A stretch of 64,000 bases of DNA, from the NCBI RefSeq assembly GCF_001375555.1, contig NZ_CTDZ01000009.1:3279758-3343757 (forward strand), written 5' to 3'. The notes under the pieces were generated by a model. The model made no database searches, had not been told where the DNA came from, and saw nothing but the letters and a program-made list of their open reading frames with translations. The DNA comes from Numidum massiliense (lineage in GTDB: Bacteria > Bacillota > Bacilli > Thermoactinomycetales > Novibacillaceae). This document shows positions 9,804 through 20,720 of the stretch, piece after piece (within the stretch, counting starts at the first letter, position 1; each line of letters starts with the position of its first letter). The position numbers and the translations under genes were made by a program.

Positions 9804-10256
9804 ATGACCGGAGAAGCTGCCTTGGAACTTTCGCCGGAAGAAGCGCGAGAAACGCCGATGATCGACCTCGTGTATGAGTTTTTGCACAATACAGGCGATC
9901 CCCTTAATTTTGCGGATTTGGTGAAGCGCGTTGCCGAAATAAAAGGATTGAGTGAAGGGGAAATGCGAGGCTACATGCCACAACTGTACACGGAGATTAA
10001 CATCGACGGGCGTTTCATTTGTGTCGGCCGCAGTTTGTGGGGACTGAAAACATGGTACACTGTCGAACAGGGTAGTGATGCAGCAGTCGCGCAAAACGTG
10101 AAAGACGATGATGACGACTATTTCCTCGACGAAGAGAAAGCGGTCGATGGGGATAAACAGGTAGCCGAGGACGAAGAAGAGGAGATCGCTGAGGACGACG
10201 ACCTGTTCGAGGAGAAAGATCTTGACGACGCCGAACTAGACGACGAGTCGTTTTAA
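9804..10256 (+). CDS. rpoE: RNA polymerase delta subunit
   Basis: A 150-residue delta subunit of Firmicute RNA polymerase, which increases specificity and recycling. The N-terminal half is the HARE-HTH domain (TPMIDLVYEFL...PLNFADLVKRV...MRGYMPQLYTEINIDGRFICVGRSLWGLK); the C-terminal half is the expected disordered, extremely acidic tail (runs of D and E). ATG 9804 follows an AAGGGA site; the upstream frame overlaps the promoter and is rejected. It has its own promoter and is followed by the pyrG promoter 5 nt after the stop. Confidence 0.93.
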   Translation: MTGEAALELSPEEARETPMIDLVYEFLHNTGDPLNFADLVKRVAEIKGLSEGEMRGYMPQLYTEINIDGRFICVGRSLWGLKTWYTVEQGSDAAVAQNVKDDDDDYFLDEEKAVDGDKQVAEDEEEEIAEDDDLFEEKDLDDAELDDESF

Positions 10257-10261
10257 CGCGC

Positions 10262-10303
10262 TTGACAATGTGTGCTGCCAAGAGTAAACTTATCGTTGGG
10301 CGC
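10262..10303 (+). promoter_or_regulatory. pyrG promoter with a GGGC transcription start
   Basis: TTGACA (10262-10267), 17 nt, then TAAACT (10285-10290). The expected start, 7 nt downstream, is the G run of GGGCGC at 10298. In Bacillus pyrG the transcript begins GGGC, and low CTP makes polymerase stutter and add extra Gs. The same layout is preserved here. Confidence 0.75.
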
Positions 10304-10342
10304 TAAATACGCCATTGAGAAATCGGAAGCTACGCACACAAG

Positions 10343-12043
<1,701 letters not shown>

Positions 12044-12085
12044 GCATTTTTTTACGAAGCTTTACCCATAATGAATAATCATTTA

Positions 12086-12115
12086 GAAGGAATATTGCCC
12101 GTTTAAGCGAAAGAG
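12086..12115 (+). promoter_or_regulatory. possible sigma-H promoter for spo0F
   Basis: GAAGGAATA at 12086-12094 fits the sigma-H -35 consensus RNAGGAWWW exactly. About 11 nt downstream, AGCGAAAGA matches the -10 element only in its GAA core. Bacillus spo0F is partly sigma-H dependent, so the site is plausible. I found no convincing Spo0A box here. Confidence 0.35.
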
Positions 12116-12157
12116 AGAAAGAGGCGGTAGTGAGGGAAAAGGAAGGAGTTGCTTAAA

Positions 12158-12529
12158 TTGGCAATACGCAGGAAAAGACTGTTAATCGTTGATGACCAGT
12201 ACGGCATTCGCATGCTGCTTAAAGAAGTGTTTCGCAGGGAAAACTACGTGACTTTCGAGGTGGATAACGGACGCGCTGCGATTGACATCGTGCAGCGCGA
12301 AAGGCCTCACCTCGTCTTGCTCGACATGAAAATCCCGGGGATGGACGGCATACAGATTTTAAAGCGGATGAAACAAGTCGAGCCGGACGTACGCGTCATC
12401 ATGATGACGGCGTACGGAGAGCTAGAAATGATCAAAGAAGCGGCCTCACTCGGCGCACTGTCTTATTTTACAAAGCCGTTCGATATCGATGAGTTGTGTC
12501 AGGTAGTTAACAAACAGCTGCAGAACTAG
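12158..12529 (+). CDS. spo0F: sporulation phosphorelay response regulator Spo0F
   Basis: A single-domain receiver of 123 residues, the usual Spo0F length, which moves phosphate from sporulation kinases to Spo0B. The acidic pocket is [14 protein letters not shown], the phosphorylated aspartate is in [13 protein letters not shown], the conserved threonine in MMTAYGE and the lysine in [10 protein letters not shown]. There is no output domain. GGAAGGAG at 12141-12148 sets the start at TTG 12158; an earlier in-frame TTG abuts the site. It sits between pyrG and fba as in Bacillus. Confidence 0.93.
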   Translation: MAIRRKRLLIVDDQYGIRMLLKEVFRRENYVTFEVDNGRAAIDIVQRERPHLVLLDMKIPGMDGIQILKRMKQVEPDVRVIMMTAYGELEMIKEAASLGALSYFTKPFDIDELCQVVNKQLQN

Positions 12530-12597
12530 CGATCTAACTATATTATTGATATAATGTCCATCGTGAGACAGAGTGTTTACTTTAAGGGGGAACTATT

Positions 12598-13452
12598 ATG
12601 CCGCTCGTGCCGATGACACATTTTTTACCGCAAGCGAAAGAGCAAGGATTTGCGGTCGGCCAGTTCAATATTAACAACTTAGAATTTACCCAAGCGATCA
12701 CCGAAGCAGGTATGCAAGAAAAATCCCCGCTCATTTTTGGAGTCAGCGAAGGCGCCATGCGCTACATGGGGATCGATTACGTCGTCGCGATGGCTAAAGT
12801 TGCAGCAGAACAGTCCGCGTTACCTATAGCCCTTCACTTAGACCACGGCAGCAGTTTTGACGTCGTCATGAAATGTATCCGCGCTGGTTTTTCCTCAGTT
12901 ATGTTTGACGGCTCCCACTATCCGTTCGAAGAGAATATCCGGCTAACAAAAGAAGTCGTAAAAGCAGCACACGCAGTCGGCGTGTCCGTCGAAGGAGAAC
13001 TCGGGACGATCGGCGGGGTCGAAGACGACGTTAGCGTCGATGAGAGTGAGGCAGCGCTCGCTAAGCCGGAAGAAGCGATTCGCTTTTACGAAGAGACGGG
13101 TGTCGACGCCCTTGCGATCGCGGTCGGAACGGCGCACGGGATGTACGCGGGTGAACCGAAGATCCACTTCGACATCATTAAAGAAGTGAGTAGCAAAATC
13201 GACGTGCCGATCGTGCTGCACGGTGGATCAGGCGTTCCCGACGAAGCGATCGAGGAAGCCATTTCCCAAGGCGTCGGCAAAATAAACGTCAATACGGAAA
13301 GCCAAGTGGCCTGTACGGAGAAGGTGCGCGAGTTATTAGCGGCCGATGGGGCGATGATCGACCCGCGGAAATACTTAGGTCCAGCGCGCGAGGCGATTAA
13401 AGCGGTCGTCGTAGACAAAATTAAATTGTTCGGCAGCTCGAACAAAGCCTAA
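12598..13452 (+). CDS. fba: class II fructose-1,6-bisphosphate aldolase
   Basis: A 284-residue zinc-dependent aldolase that splits fructose-1,6-bisphosphate into dihydroxyacetone phosphate and glyceraldehyde-3-phosphate, in glycolysis and gluconeogenesis. Zinc and substrate residues are visible in ALHLDHGSSFD, VEGELGTIGG, GTAHGMYAGEPK, VLHGGSGVPD and GVGKINVNTE. AAGGGGG sits 8-9 nt before ATG 12598, and a TATAAT -10 box lies at 12550-12555. It is followed by a transaldolase-family gene and, further on, glpX, so central carbon genes are clustered here. Confidence 0.96.
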   Translation: MPLVPMTHFLPQAKEQGFAVGQFNINNLEFTQAITEAGMQEKSPLIFGVSEGAMRYMGIDYVVAMAKVAAEQSALPIALHLDHGSSFDVVMKCIRAGFSSVMFDGSHYPFEENIRLTKEVVKAAHAVGVSVEGELGTIGGVEDDVSVDESEAALAKPEEAIRFYEETGVDALAIAVGTAHGMYAGEPKIHFDIIKEVSSKIDVPIVLHGGSGVPDEAIEEAISQGVGKINVNTESQVACTEKVRELLAADGAMIDPRKYLGPAREAIKAVVVDKIKLFGSSNKA

Positions 13453-13487
13453 GCGATGTGTGACACTTTAGACAGCCATACAGTCAG

Positions 13488-13516
13488 TTGACAGCGCACT
13501 TAGCTAGTTTTACGAG
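13488..13516 (+). promoter_or_regulatory. possible promoter for the transaldolase gene
   Basis: A perfect TTGACA (13488-13493) is followed after 17 nt by a weak TACGAG. It lies 23 nt before the start codon in an 86-nt gap, so the transaldolase gene may be transcribed separately from fba. Confidence 0.35.
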
Positions 13517-13538
13517 TGAACTGTAGGGAGGTTAGTTC

Positions 13539-14189
13539 ATGAAGATTTTTATCGACACGGCCAATGTCGACCACATCCGCGAAGCGTATGCGTGGGGTGT
13601 GTTAGACGGGGTGACGACGAACCCGTCGCTCGTAGCGAAGGAAGGCCGCGACTTTGAAGAAGTGTTGCGGGAAATCGTCGAGATCGTCGGCGATTTACCG
13701 GTTAGCGCCGAAGTGCTCAGTTTGGATGCCGACGGCATGGTCGCTGAAGGTGAAAAGTTGGCCGCTGTGGCCGACAACGTCGTTATTAAAGTGCCGATGA
13801 CGACCGAAGGGTTAAAAGCGGTGCACCGTTTTGCGCAACAAGGGATTAAGACGAACGTCACGCTCGTCTTTTCCGCTAACCAGGCGCTGCTCGCCGCGCG
13901 GGCAGGGGCGACGTACGTCAGTCCGTTTATCGGCCGCCTCGACGATATTAGCCACGACGGCATGCAATTAATCGACGATATTGCGGAAATTTTTGAGGTA
14001 CACGGCATTCCGACGGAAATCATCGCCGCTAGCATCCGCCACCCCGTACACGTGACGGAAGCGGCAAAGCTCGGCGCCGATATCGGTACGCTGCCGTTTA
14101 ACGTCATCGAAAAAATAGCGAAGCACCCACTAACCGATCAAGGAATCGAACGATTCCTCGCCGACTGGGAACAGGCGAACAAAAAGTGA
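13539..14189 (+). CDS. tal: transaldolase / fructose-6-phosphate aldolase family protein
   Basis: A 216-residue short transaldolase of the MipB/TalC class (YwjH in Bacillus) acting on sugar phosphates in the pentose phosphate pathway. The fold is recognised from [29 protein letters not shown], the Schiff-base lysine in [37 protein letters not shown] (shown by its key ends TLVFS and YVSPFIGR) and [15 protein letters not shown] precedes ATG 13539. Sequence alone does not separate transaldolase from fructose-6-phosphate aldolase activity. A strong terminator follows. Confidence 0.9.
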   Translation: MKIFIDTANVDHIREAYAWGVLDGVTTNPSLVAKEGRDFEEVLREIVEIVGDLPVSAEVLSLDADGMVAEGEKLAAVADNVVIKVPMTTEGLKAVHRFAQQGIKTNVTLVFSANQALLAARAGATYVSPFIGRLDDISHDGMQLIDDIAEIFEVHGIPTEIIAASIRHPVHVTEAAKLGADIGTLPFNVIEKIAKHPLTDQGIERFLADWEQANKK

Positions 14190-14194
14190 CGGTT

Positions 14195-14247
14195 GCTACA
14201 AACGCGGCAGTCGCGTCGATTGTCGCGTTTGTAGCGATTATTTTTTC
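14195..14247 (+). terminator. rho-independent terminator after tal
   Basis: A perfect 12-bp stem (GCTACAAACGCG at 14195-14206 with CGCGTTTGTAGC at 14224-14235), a 17-nt loop and then a T-rich run. Confidence 0.85.
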
Positions 14248-14286
14248 CCGAAAGAAACACCGGGTAGATAGGGAGGCTTTTTCGTA

Positions 14287-15546
14287 ATGGAAGTTTTAAA
14301 GATAAAAGGCGGACGGGCATTGCGCGGCGCGGTTCACGTCAGCGGCGCGAAAAATAGTGCTGTCGCCTTAATTCCGGCGACGCTCCTTGCGGAAACGCCA
14401 ACGACAATCGAAAACTTGCCAGATATAAGCGATGTACGCATTTATCGTCATCTACTCGAAGAGCTAGGTGCACACGTGACACACGAAGGGCCGCTCATGC
14501 GGGTCGACACTTCCGACATTGCGAATATGCCGTTGCCGAATGGGCATGTGAAACAATTGCGAGCTTCGTATTATTTAATGGGCGCGATGCTCGGAAGGTT
14601 TAAAGAAGCGGTGATCGGGTTACCTGGCGGTTGTAACTTAGGCCCGCGGCCGATCGACCAGCACATTAAAGGATTTGAAGCATTAGGCGCACAAGTGACG
14701 TATGAACAAGGTGCCGTGCACCTTTCCGCCGACCGTTTAATCGGCTGCCGCATTTATTTAGACGTCGTCAGTGTCGGCGCGACGATCAACATCATGTTGG
14801 CCGCAGCGCGCGCGGAAGGGCAAACGGTCATCGAGAACGCAGCGAAAGAGCCGGAAATTATTGACGTAGCGACGTTGTTGAACGCGATGGGGGCGAAAAT
14901 TAAAGGAGCCGGCACGGATGTGATTCGCATTTACGGCACGCCGCGACTGACGGGTTGCCGCCATGCGATCATTCCTGACCGCATCGAAGCGGGCACGTAC
15001 ATGATTGCCGCTGCTGCAACGAAGGGCGACGTCGTCATTGACAACGTCATCCCGAAGCATTTAGAGCCGATCTCAGCGAAATTGCGAGAGATGGGCGTTA
15101 CTGTTCTAGAAGCGGAAGACTCTTTACGCGTCACTGGCGTGGAAGAAGTTGAATCCGTTGACATTAAAACCCTCCCTTACCCAGGTTTCCCAACTGATTT
15201 GCAACAACCGGTCACAACACTGTTAATCCGCGGGCGCGGCACGAGTATCGTCACCGATAACATTTATTCGTCGCGTTTCAAACACGTCGATGAACTGCGG
15301 CGGATGGGAGCGAACATTAAAGTGGAAGGGCGCTCAGCTGTCGTGGAAGGCGTGACAGAGCTGCAGGGGGCACGCGTGAAAGCGACTGACTTGCGCGCCG
15401 GAGCAGCGCTCGTCATTGCTGGATTGATGGCGCAAGGTGTGACCGAAATTACGAGTGTCGAACACATCGATCGCGGCTACGAGCATTTAGAAGCGAAATT
15501 ACAAGCGCTTGGAGCGGAATCGTGGCGCGAACTGAAAGAAGATTAA
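14287..15546 (+). CDS. murAB: UDP-N-acetylglucosamine 1-carboxyvinyltransferase (MurA2)
   Basis: A 419-residue enolpyruvyl transferase catalysing the first committed peptidoglycan step, adding PEP to UDP-GlcNAc. It has the two inside-out alpha/beta domains, the substrate lysine/asparagine in [11 protein letters not shown] and the PEP-binding, fosfomycin-sensitive cysteine in [18 protein letters not shown], plus [10 protein letters not shown] and [13 protein letters not shown]. Its position between tal and glpX matches Bacillus murAB/murZ. A second MurA (murAA) lies at 50 kb. GGGAGG precedes the ATG by about 10 nt. Confidence 0.94.
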   Translation: MEVLKIKGGRALRGAVHVSGAKNSAVALIPATLLAETPTTIENLPDISDVRIYRHLLEELGAHVTHEGPLMRVDTSDIANMPLPNGHVKQLRASYYLMGAMLGRFKEAVIGLPGGCNLGPRPIDQHIKGFEALGAQVTYEQGAVHLSADRLIGCRIYLDVVSVGATINIMLAAARAEGQTVIENAAKEPEIIDVATLLNAMGAKIKGAGTDVIRIYGTPRLTGCRHAIIPDRIEAGTYMIAAAATKGDVVIDNVIPKHLEPISAKLREMGVTVLEAEDSLRVTGVEEVESVDIKTLPYPGFPTDLQQPVTTLLIRGRGTSIVTDNIYSSRFKHVDELRRMGANIKVEGRSAVVEGVTELQGARVKATDLRAGAALVIAGLMAQGVTEITSVEHIDRGYEHLEAKLQALGAESWRELKED

Positions 15547-15570
15547 AGCGAAAAAAAGCGGTCATCCGGG

Positions 15571-15600
15571 TTGCACTTGAAATAGTATAACATATATACT
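15571..15600 (+). promoter_or_regulatory. possible promoter for glpX
   Basis: TTGCAC (15571-15576) and TATACT (15595-15600) are separated by 18 nt, about 40 nt upstream of the glpX start in an AT-rich stretch. Confidence 0.5.
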
Positions 15601-15639
15601 AAATTAGGTTATATTATTCCGGATGAGAGGATGAGTTTT

Positions 15640-16605
15640 GTGGAGCGTAGTTTGACCTTGGAATTAGTGCGCGTGACGGAAGCGGCAGCGCTGGCTTCCG
15701 GACGTTGGATGGGGTGCGGAAAGAAGAACGAAGCCGATCAAGCAGCGACAGAAGCGATGCGGACCGTATTTGATACGATTCCGATGCGCGGTACAGTCGT
15801 CATCGGCGAAGGCGAGATGGACGAAGCGCCGATGCTCTATATCGGTGAGCGGTTAGGGCTCGGCTACTTACCAGAAGTGGACGTCGCGGTCGATCCGTTA
15901 GAGGGTACGAACATCGTGGCAAAAGGTTTGTGGAATGCGATTTCAGTCGTCGCGGTGGCGGACCGCGGCTGTTTATTACACGCCCCCGACATGTACATGG
16001 AGAAAATAGCAGTCGGGCCAAAAGCGGTCGGACATATTGACATAAACGCTTCTGTCGCTGATAATTTAGATGCTGTCGCCAAGGCGTTAGGGCGCGACGT
16101 CGGAGACCTCGTCGCCGTCATTCTCGATCGTCCTCGCCACAGTCAACTGATCGAAGAAGTGCGTGCAGCCGGTGCGCGAATTAAACTCATTCCGGATGGC
16201 GATGTTGCTGCTGCCATTAATACAGCCTTTCCCGACACAGGTGTCGACATCGTATTTGGGGCCGGTGGCGCACCGGAAGGTGTCCTCGCAGCCGTCGGTT
16301 TAAAATGTCTCGGGGGAGAAATTCAAGGCCGCCTCTTGCCGCAAAACGAAGCAGAAACCGAACGGTGTAAGCGCATGGGTATTAGCGATCCGGGAAAAGT
16401 GCTGCGGATGGATGATCTCGTCAAAGGCGACGATGCTATTTTTGCTGCGACTGGCGTCACGGACGGTGAATTGCTCAAAGGCGTCCGCTACCGCGGCACG
16501 ATGGCGACGACGCAGTCACTCGTCATGCGGGCGAGGACTGGGACAGTTAGATTTGTCGACGGGAAACACCGTTTAGAAAAGAAACCAAATTTCGTTTTGG
16601 AATAG
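15640..16605 (+). CDS. glpX: class II fructose-1,6-bisphosphatase GlpX
   Basis: A 321-residue metal-dependent phosphatase releasing phosphate from fructose-1,6-bisphosphate in gluconeogenesis. Recognisable blocks are [17 protein letters not shown] at the N terminus, [15 protein letters not shown], the metal-binding VDPLEGTN and [13 protein letters not shown], and [17 protein letters not shown] 15640 is preferred: it gives the usual MERSL start and lies 9 nt after GAGAGG, whereas ATG 15631 touches that site. It comes directly before rho, as ywjI does in Bacillus. Confidence 0.94.
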   Translation: MERSLTLELVRVTEAAALASGRWMGCGKKNEADQAATEAMRTVFDTIPMRGTVVIGEGEMDEAPMLYIGERLGLGYLPEVDVAVDPLEGTNIVAKGLWNAISVVAVADRGCLLHAPDMYMEKIAVGPKAVGHIDINASVADNLDAVAKALGRDVGDLVAVILDRPRHSQLIEEVRAAGARIKLIPDGDVAAAINTAFPDTGVDIVFGAGGAPEGVLAAVGLKCLGGEIQGRLLPQNEAETERCKRMGISDPGKVLRMDDLVKGDDAIFAATGVTDGELLKGVRYRGTMATTQSLVMRARTGTVRFVDGKHRLEKKPNFVLE

Positions 16606-16640
16606 ATTTAAGCATCATTGGAAATGCTGGAGGAGAAAAA

Positions 16641-16688
16641 ATGTTTATGGAAATGTGGTGGATTCGCTTTGGAAATGCACTTGGGTGA
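16641..16688 (+). CDS. possible 15-residue leader peptide overlapping rho
   Basis: GGAGGAG at 16629-16635, the strongest ribosome site here, is followed 5 nt later by ATG 16641 in a frame different from rho. It would encode [15 protein letters not shown] and stop at 16686-16688, inside the rho coding region and 11 nt after the rho ATG. The arrangement would allow translational coupling of rho. The alternative is that the site serves an unusual in-frame rho start. Confidence 0.4.
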   Translation: MFMEMWWIRFGNALG

Positions 16689-17946
16689 TCTTGAGAGTAA
16701 AAAATTAACTGAATTATATAAATTAGCCAAAGAATATCAGATCCCCTCTTATGCACAGCTAAAAAAGAAAGAACTTATTTTCGCGATTTTAAAAGCGCAA
16801 TCGGAGCGTGACGGTCTGACGTTTATGGAAGGCGTGCTCGAAGTTTTGCCGGAGGGCTTTGGTTTCTTGCGGCCGATTAATTATCTTCCTTCCGCCGAAG
16901 ATATTTATATTTCCGCTTCGCAAATACGGCGCTTCGACTTGCGCACCGGCGATTTAGTGTCGGGGAAGGCGCGGCCGCCTAAAGAAAATGAGCGGTATTT
17001 CGGATTGCTGCACGTCGAAGCGGTAAACGGTCAAGACCCCGACACTGCTGCTCAGCGATTACACTTTCCTACGTTAACTCCGTTGCACCCTGACCGGAAA
17101 ATTAATCTCGAGACGAGTGCGGAACGCCTCTCGGCACGCATCGTCGATTTAGTATCCCCAATCGGTTTCGGGCAGCGCGGCTTAATCGTCGCCCCACCTA
17201 AAGCTGGTAAAACGATCTTACTGAAAGAAATTGCTAACAGTTTAGTCGCAAACGTGCCGGAGGTCGAGCTATTTGTCTTACTCATCGACGAACGGCCGGA
17301 AGAAGTGACCGACATGCAACGCTCGATTAAAGGTGAGGTCGTCGCCTCGACGTTTGACGAATTGCCGGAAAACCATATTAAAGTGGCTGAACTCGTGCTC
17401 GAGCGCGCGCAGCGGCTCGTCGAACACAAGAAAGACGTCGTCATTTTGCTCGACAGTATTACGCGGTTAGCCCGCGCGTACAACCTCGTCATTCCGCCGA
17501 GCGGACGGACGTTGTCCGGCGGGATTGACCCGGCTGCCTTTCACCGCCCGAAGCGCTTTTTTGGTTCGGCACGCAACATTGAAGAGGGCGGTAGTCTAAC
17601 GATTCTCGCTACGGCTCTCGTCGAAACTGGGAGTCGCATGGACGATGTCATCTACGAAGAATTTAAAGGTACGGGCAACATGGAGTTACACCTCGACCGC
17701 AAAATGGCTGAGAGGCGCATTTTCCCGGCGATCGACATCCGCCGTTCTGGCACGCGCCGCGAAGAATTGCTTTTGACGCGCGAACAATTGGACAAACTGT
17801 GGACACTGCGTAAAAATATGTCTGACCACCCAGATTTCACCGAAGGCTTTTTACGGAAATTAAAGCAGACAAAAACGAATGAGGAATTTTTAGCAACGCT
17901 AGATAGCTCTCCTTCTGCCAAGTCTTCCCGTACGCCAACCGCTTGA
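16675..17946 (+). CDS. rho: transcription termination factor Rho
   Basis: A 423-residue hexameric RNA helicase that terminates transcription. The N-terminal helical domain ([19 protein letters not shown]) is followed by the cold-shock-like RNA-binding domain ([20 protein letters not shown] and [11 protein letters not shown]) and the RecA-like ATPase with Walker [13 protein letters not shown] and Walker [20 protein letters not shown] 16675 gives a family-like N terminus, but its own ribosome site is weak (GGTGG at 16657-16661 would better fit TTG 16669). The strong GGAGGAG further upstream belongs to the overlapping leader ORF. Confidence 0.95.
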   Translation: MHLGDLESKKLTELYKLAKEYQIPSYAQLKKKELIFAILKAQSERDGLTFMEGVLEVLPEGFGFLRPINYLPSAEDIYISASQIRRFDLRTGDLVSGKARPPKENERYFGLLHVEAVNGQDPDTAAQRLHFPTLTPLHPDRKINLETSAERLSARIVDLVSPIGFGQRGLIVAPPKAGKTILLKEIANSLVANVPEVELFVLLIDERPEEVTDMQRSIKGEVVASTFDELPENHIKVAELVLERAQRLVEHKKDVVILLDSITRLARAYNLVIPPSGRTLSGGIDPAAFHRPKRFFGSARNIEEGGSLTILATALVETGSRMDDVIYEEFKGTGNMELHLDRKMAERRIFPAIDIRRSGTRREELLLTREQLDKLWTLRKNMSDHPDFTEGFLRKLKQTKTNEEFLATLDSSPSAKSSRTPTA

Positions 17947-18043
17947 CGGCTGTCTCTTTTTTTTGGGTCATCTATTCATATTGGGACAACGGCGCTGCAT
18001 ACTGTTGTACCAAAGCCGGCACAATTTGCAAAGAGGTGATGTG

Positions 18044-19090
18044 ATGACCCCGAAGCGAAATAAACTGTTTCTTTCTTCGTTAGGGATTTATACAGCTTCT
18101 TGGTTGTTTCCCGTACACGGAAACGTAGCTGTCGCTTCAACAGAGGTGCCAGCTGAAGACGCGCATGCGGCGAAGGCGCATATTGCGGAAGAAGCGTTAT
18201 ACCGCTACTATCATCCACTGTCTTCTCTCGCTGAGGTCAGACCGTTAAAAACGTCGAAACATCCGCTCGTATACGAAGTACAAAACGGGGATACGCTTGG
18301 GGAGATTGCTAAGAAGTACGAGACGACCGCCGAGCAGTTGGCGGTGTTAAACGGTATTGTCGATACAAATGTCATCGAGGTCGGGAAAAAAATTAAGATC
18401 CCTTACCACGCTAAAGAAGTACGGATCAAGAAGGCACAACTTCTCACTGAAGTCGCTAAACAGTACAACGTCTCTAAAGCACTAATGGACAAGTTGAATC
18501 CGGATTTGAAGTGGTCGGACGGTAATTTGTATGCCGGGCAAGTGATAAAAGTCCCTAAGCGGATTGACATCGAGCCGCCACCATTGGCGAGAGAGCAGCT
18601 AATGGTCAAAACCGGCAGTTTACAGTTGGCGACGCGCACAGGAGATCGGCAGCAAGAACGGACGTCTACGGTCGACGAAAGGCGGGACACCGCTCAGGTA
18701 CCAGCTTCAAATCGCTCGTTTAACGGGACGTTCAGCTGGCCTGTGGGGGGACAAATCACGAGCCCGTTCGGTGACGGTAGGGGGCACGTGGGCATCGACA
18801 TTTGGAATAGCGCGGAAGGGCAAGCGCCGATTCGGGCGGCAGCGCCTGGTACGGTAACGTTTGCAGGCGTTAACAACGGTTATGGCAATCTCGTCATTAT
18901 CGACCACGGATCGGGCTGGTCTACATATTACGCACACTTGCGGGCCATTCACGTCAGTAACGGGCAGTCGCTCGCTAAGGGAGAGCAACTGGGCTTTATG
19001 GGGACGACCGGAGACAGCACGGGCTATCACCTACACTTCGAAGTGCGTTTAAACGGCACTCATTTAGACCCCTTGACGATGTTGCCTTAG
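18044..19090 (+). CDS. secreted LysM and M23 peptidase
   Basis: A 348-residue exported cell-wall hydrolase. An N-terminal signal peptide (basic KRNK, then a hydrophobic stretch, cleavage likely near AVAS) is followed by a LysM domain (YEVQNGDTLGEIAKKYETT...IEVGKKIKIP), a second, more diverged LysM-like repeat (about residues 125-175), a linker rich in R and T, and a C-terminal M23 domain. Zinc ligands are in GHVGIDIW (HxxxD) and HLHFEV (HxH), so the peptidase should be active. The start at ATG 18044 follows AGAGGTGAT. It lies alone between rho and rpmE; role in growth or sporulation is not decided by sequence. Confidence 0.88.
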   Translation: MTPKRNKLFLSSLGIYTASWLFPVHGNVAVASTEVPAEDAHAAKAHIAEEALYRYYHPLSSLAEVRPLKTSKHPLVYEVQNGDTLGEIAKKYETTAEQLAVLNGIVDTNVIEVGKKIKIPYHAKEVRIKKAQLLTEVAKQYNVSKALMDKLNPDLKWSDGNLYAGQVIKVPKRIDIEPPPLAREQLMVKTGSLQLATRTGDRQQERTSTVDERRDTAQVPASNRSFNGTFSWPVGGQITSPFGDGRGHVGIDIWNSAEGQAPIRAAAPGTVTFAGVNNGYGNLVIIDHGSGWSTYYAHLRAIHVSNGQSLAKGEQLGFMGTTGDSTGYHLHFEVRLNGTHLDPLTMLP

Positions 19091-19107
19091 AGTCTTGTGC
19101 CGACCGC

Positions 19108-19137
19108 TTGCGCACCGTTTGTCTATCGTGCTATAAT
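19108..19137 (+). promoter_or_regulatory. possible rpmE promoter
   Basis: TTGCGC (19108-19113), 18 nt and a perfect TATAAT (19132-19137), about 80 nt upstream of the rpmE start. Confidence 0.55.
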
Positions 19138-19217
19138 CGACTCTGTGCAAATAGTTAGGATCGGTAATCATGCGACCCTTATATATGTCAAATTACACGG
19201 AAAGAGGTGAAAGAACG

Positions 19218-19421
19218 ATGCGCACAGCTATTCATCCTGAATACAAACTGACGAAAGTTACCTGTGCTTGCGGCAATACGTTCGAGACAGGTTCTACTAA
19301 GGAAAATTTGCGCGTGGAAATTTGCTCAGCATGTCATCCGTTCTTTACCGGAAAACAAAAATTTGTCGATACCGGTGGTCGGGTTGATCGGTTTAACAGA
19401 AAGTACAACTTGAAAAAATAA
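19218..19421 (+). CDS. rpmE: 50S ribosomal protein L31 (zinc form)
   Basis: A 67-residue ribosomal protein L31. The four zinc cysteines of the C+ form are present (C16 and C18 in TCACGNTF, C36 and C39 in ICSACHPFF), so this copy needs zinc. It ends with the conserved [27 protein letters not shown] before ATG 19218 sets the start; the longer upstream frame is not part of the family. Confidence 0.96.
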   Translation: MRTAIHPEYKLTKVTCACGNTFETGSTKENLRVEICSACHPFFTGKQKFVDTGGRVDRFNRKYNLKK

Positions 19422-19437
19422 CGATGACAACGAGTGG

Positions 19438-19471
19438 CAGGCAAGCGGCCTTATTCCCGCTTGCCTGTTTG
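19438..19471 (+). terminator. hairpin between rpmE and tdk
   Basis: CAGGCAAGCGG (19438-19448) pairs with CCGCTTGCCTG (19457-19467), an 11-bp stem with an 8-nt loop and a short T run. Probably a partial terminator for rpmE. Confidence 0.7.
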
Positions 19472-19496
19472 CTTATACATACGGGGAGACATGGCT

Positions 19497-20081
19497 ATGT
19501 TGTTTGTATCGCGAGAGGGATGGGTTGAAATCATTTGCGGCAGCATGTTTTCGGGGAAGACAGAAGAACTGATCCGCCGTATTAACCGGGCGAAAATCGC
19601 CAAACAAAACGTTCAAGTCGTTAAACCGATGGTCGATAATCGCTACAGCGAGCGAGCGGTCGTTTCACACACGGGCATTCAGGCAGACTGTGAGCCACTC
19701 GCATCGGCGAAGGACATTTTAAAAGTCGTCGACGCGGATACTGACGTCCTAGCGATCGACGAGGTGCAATTTTTCGACGACTCCATCGTCGATGTATGCA
19801 CGACGTTAGCACGTCGCGGGGTTCGGGTCATCTGTGCCGGCCTGGACACCGACTTTCGGGGCGAACCGTTCGGGCCGACCCCGCTCGTCATGGCGACCGC
19901 GGAATACGTCACCAAGCTACAGGCGATTTGCATTAAGTGCGGGCAACCAGCTAATCGCACGCAACGATTAATCGATGGAAAACCCGCTTATCGCGACGAT
20001 CCGGTCATTTTAGTCGGGGCTTCTGAGTCGTACGAAGCCCGCTGTCGACACTGTCACGAAGTACCGCAGCGTGGGCGCTGA
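19497..20081 (+). CDS. tdk: thymidine kinase
   Basis: A 194-residue type II thymidine kinase that phosphorylates thymidine in nucleotide salvage. The P-loop is [13 protein letters not shown], the Walker B-like region [12 protein letters not shown], and a zinc site is formed by [10 protein letters not shown] and RCRHCHEV. The ATG at 19497 is chosen because GGGGAG (19483-19488) lies 8 nt upstream. It follows rpmE as in Bacillus and is closed by a strong terminator. Confidence 0.95.
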   Translation: MLFVSREGWVEIICGSMFSGKTEELIRRINRAKIAKQNVQVVKPMVDNRYSERAVVSHTGIQADCEPLASAKDILKVVDADTDVLAIDEVQFFDDSIVDVCTTLARRGVRVICAGLDTDFRGEPFGPTPLVMATAEYVTKLQAICIKCGQPANRTQRLIDGKPAYRDDPVILVGASESYEARCRHCHEVPQRGR

Positions 20082-20093
20082 CACGACAAACAC

Positions 20094-20144
20094 AAGAAGA
20101 CGACCCTTTGAACGCTTATTGTGACGAGGTCGCCTTCTTTTTTT
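20094..20144 (+). terminator. terminator after tdk
   Basis: AAGAAGACGACC (20094-20105) pairs with GGTCGCCTTCTT (20128-20139) with one mismatch, followed directly by Ts. Confidence 0.85.
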
Positions 20145-20159
20145 ATTCCATTTTCCCCC

Positions 20160-20189
20160 GTTATGATGGTTGCCTCTATGGATACACTA
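20160..20189 (+). promoter_or_regulatory. candidate forespore (sigma-F/G) promoter
   Basis: GGATACACTA at 20180-20189 fits the sigma-F -10 pattern GGnnAnAnTR at every fixed position. A -35 like GTTAT at 20160-20164 is 15 nt upstream but matches GYWTA only partly. The downstream gene is a YhcN-type spore lipoprotein, which is expected to be forespore-expressed. Confidence 0.45.
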
Positions 20190-20208
20190 AAGCCGAGGAG
20201 GTGGCTAC

Positions 20209-20652
20209 GTGAAAAAACGGCGAGTCATTGGACTGTGCACCTTTTTGCTCTGTTTTTCCCTCGCGGCGTGTAGCGTTGGCCCCGAGACAGAACAGATCGG
20301 CGAACGGACCTCCAAACGGGTAAGTTATCGCTGGAACGATGGGGACAACAATTATGCGCGACAAAATCCGAATATTCGCGTCGGTAATCCGACGCCAACG
20401 ACATTAAACAACGATGGTCGCAGGATGAAACTAGCAGCGGAGAGCGTTGACGGGGTAGCGAAGGCAAACGTGTATATCGTTGGGGGAAACGCATTAATCG
20501 GCTTAACGATTGATCGCAGTGAAAGCAGAGCGCGGGCGTTAGCAATTGAAGATGACGTACGGCGACAGTTGCGGGCGCTCATGCCGCGCTATGCTGTTTA
20601 TGTCACCTCAAGTGCGCGCTCGTTTTTAATGATGCGTGGCAACTTTAGGTGA
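20209..20652 (+). CDS. YhcN/YlaJ family sporulation lipoprotein
   Basis: A 147-residue lipoprotein: basic start (MKKRR), hydrophobic core and lipobox SLAACSV with the acylated cysteine near residue 21. The rest resembles YhcN/YlaJ spore lipoproteins, with AESVDGVAKANVYIVGGNALIGL as the core (visible ends ESVDGV and NALIGL) and a compact alpha/beta fold that continues to ALMPRYAVYVTSS. Members of this family sit on the inner spore membrane and affect germination. GTG 20209 follows GAGGAGGTGG. A sigma-F-like -10 lies upstream. Confidence 0.8.
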   Translation: MKKRRVIGLCTFLLCFSLAACSVGPETEQIGERTSKRVSYRWNDGDNNYARQNPNIRVGNPTPTTLNNDGRRMKLAAESVDGVAKANVYIVGGNALIGLTIDRSESRARALAIEDDVRRQLRALMPRYAVYVTSSARSFLMMRGNFR

Positions 20653-20674
20653 CAGAGCGAAAAGAAAATACGTA

Positions 20675-20720
20675 AAAAAGGAAGCTGGCGATTCCCGATT
20701 GGTTTGCCAGCTTTTTATTT
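20675..20720. terminator. bidirectional terminator
   Basis: AAGCTGGC (20682-20689) and GCCAGCTT (20706-20713) form a stem with an A run on the left and a T run on the right, so it can end both the + strand lipoprotein gene and the - strand XRE gene that converge on it. Confidence 0.8.

Noticed and set aside
12044-12157. Spo0A boxes upstream of spo0F
   Set aside because: No close match to TGTCGAA was found; only a partial sigma-H promoter is reported.
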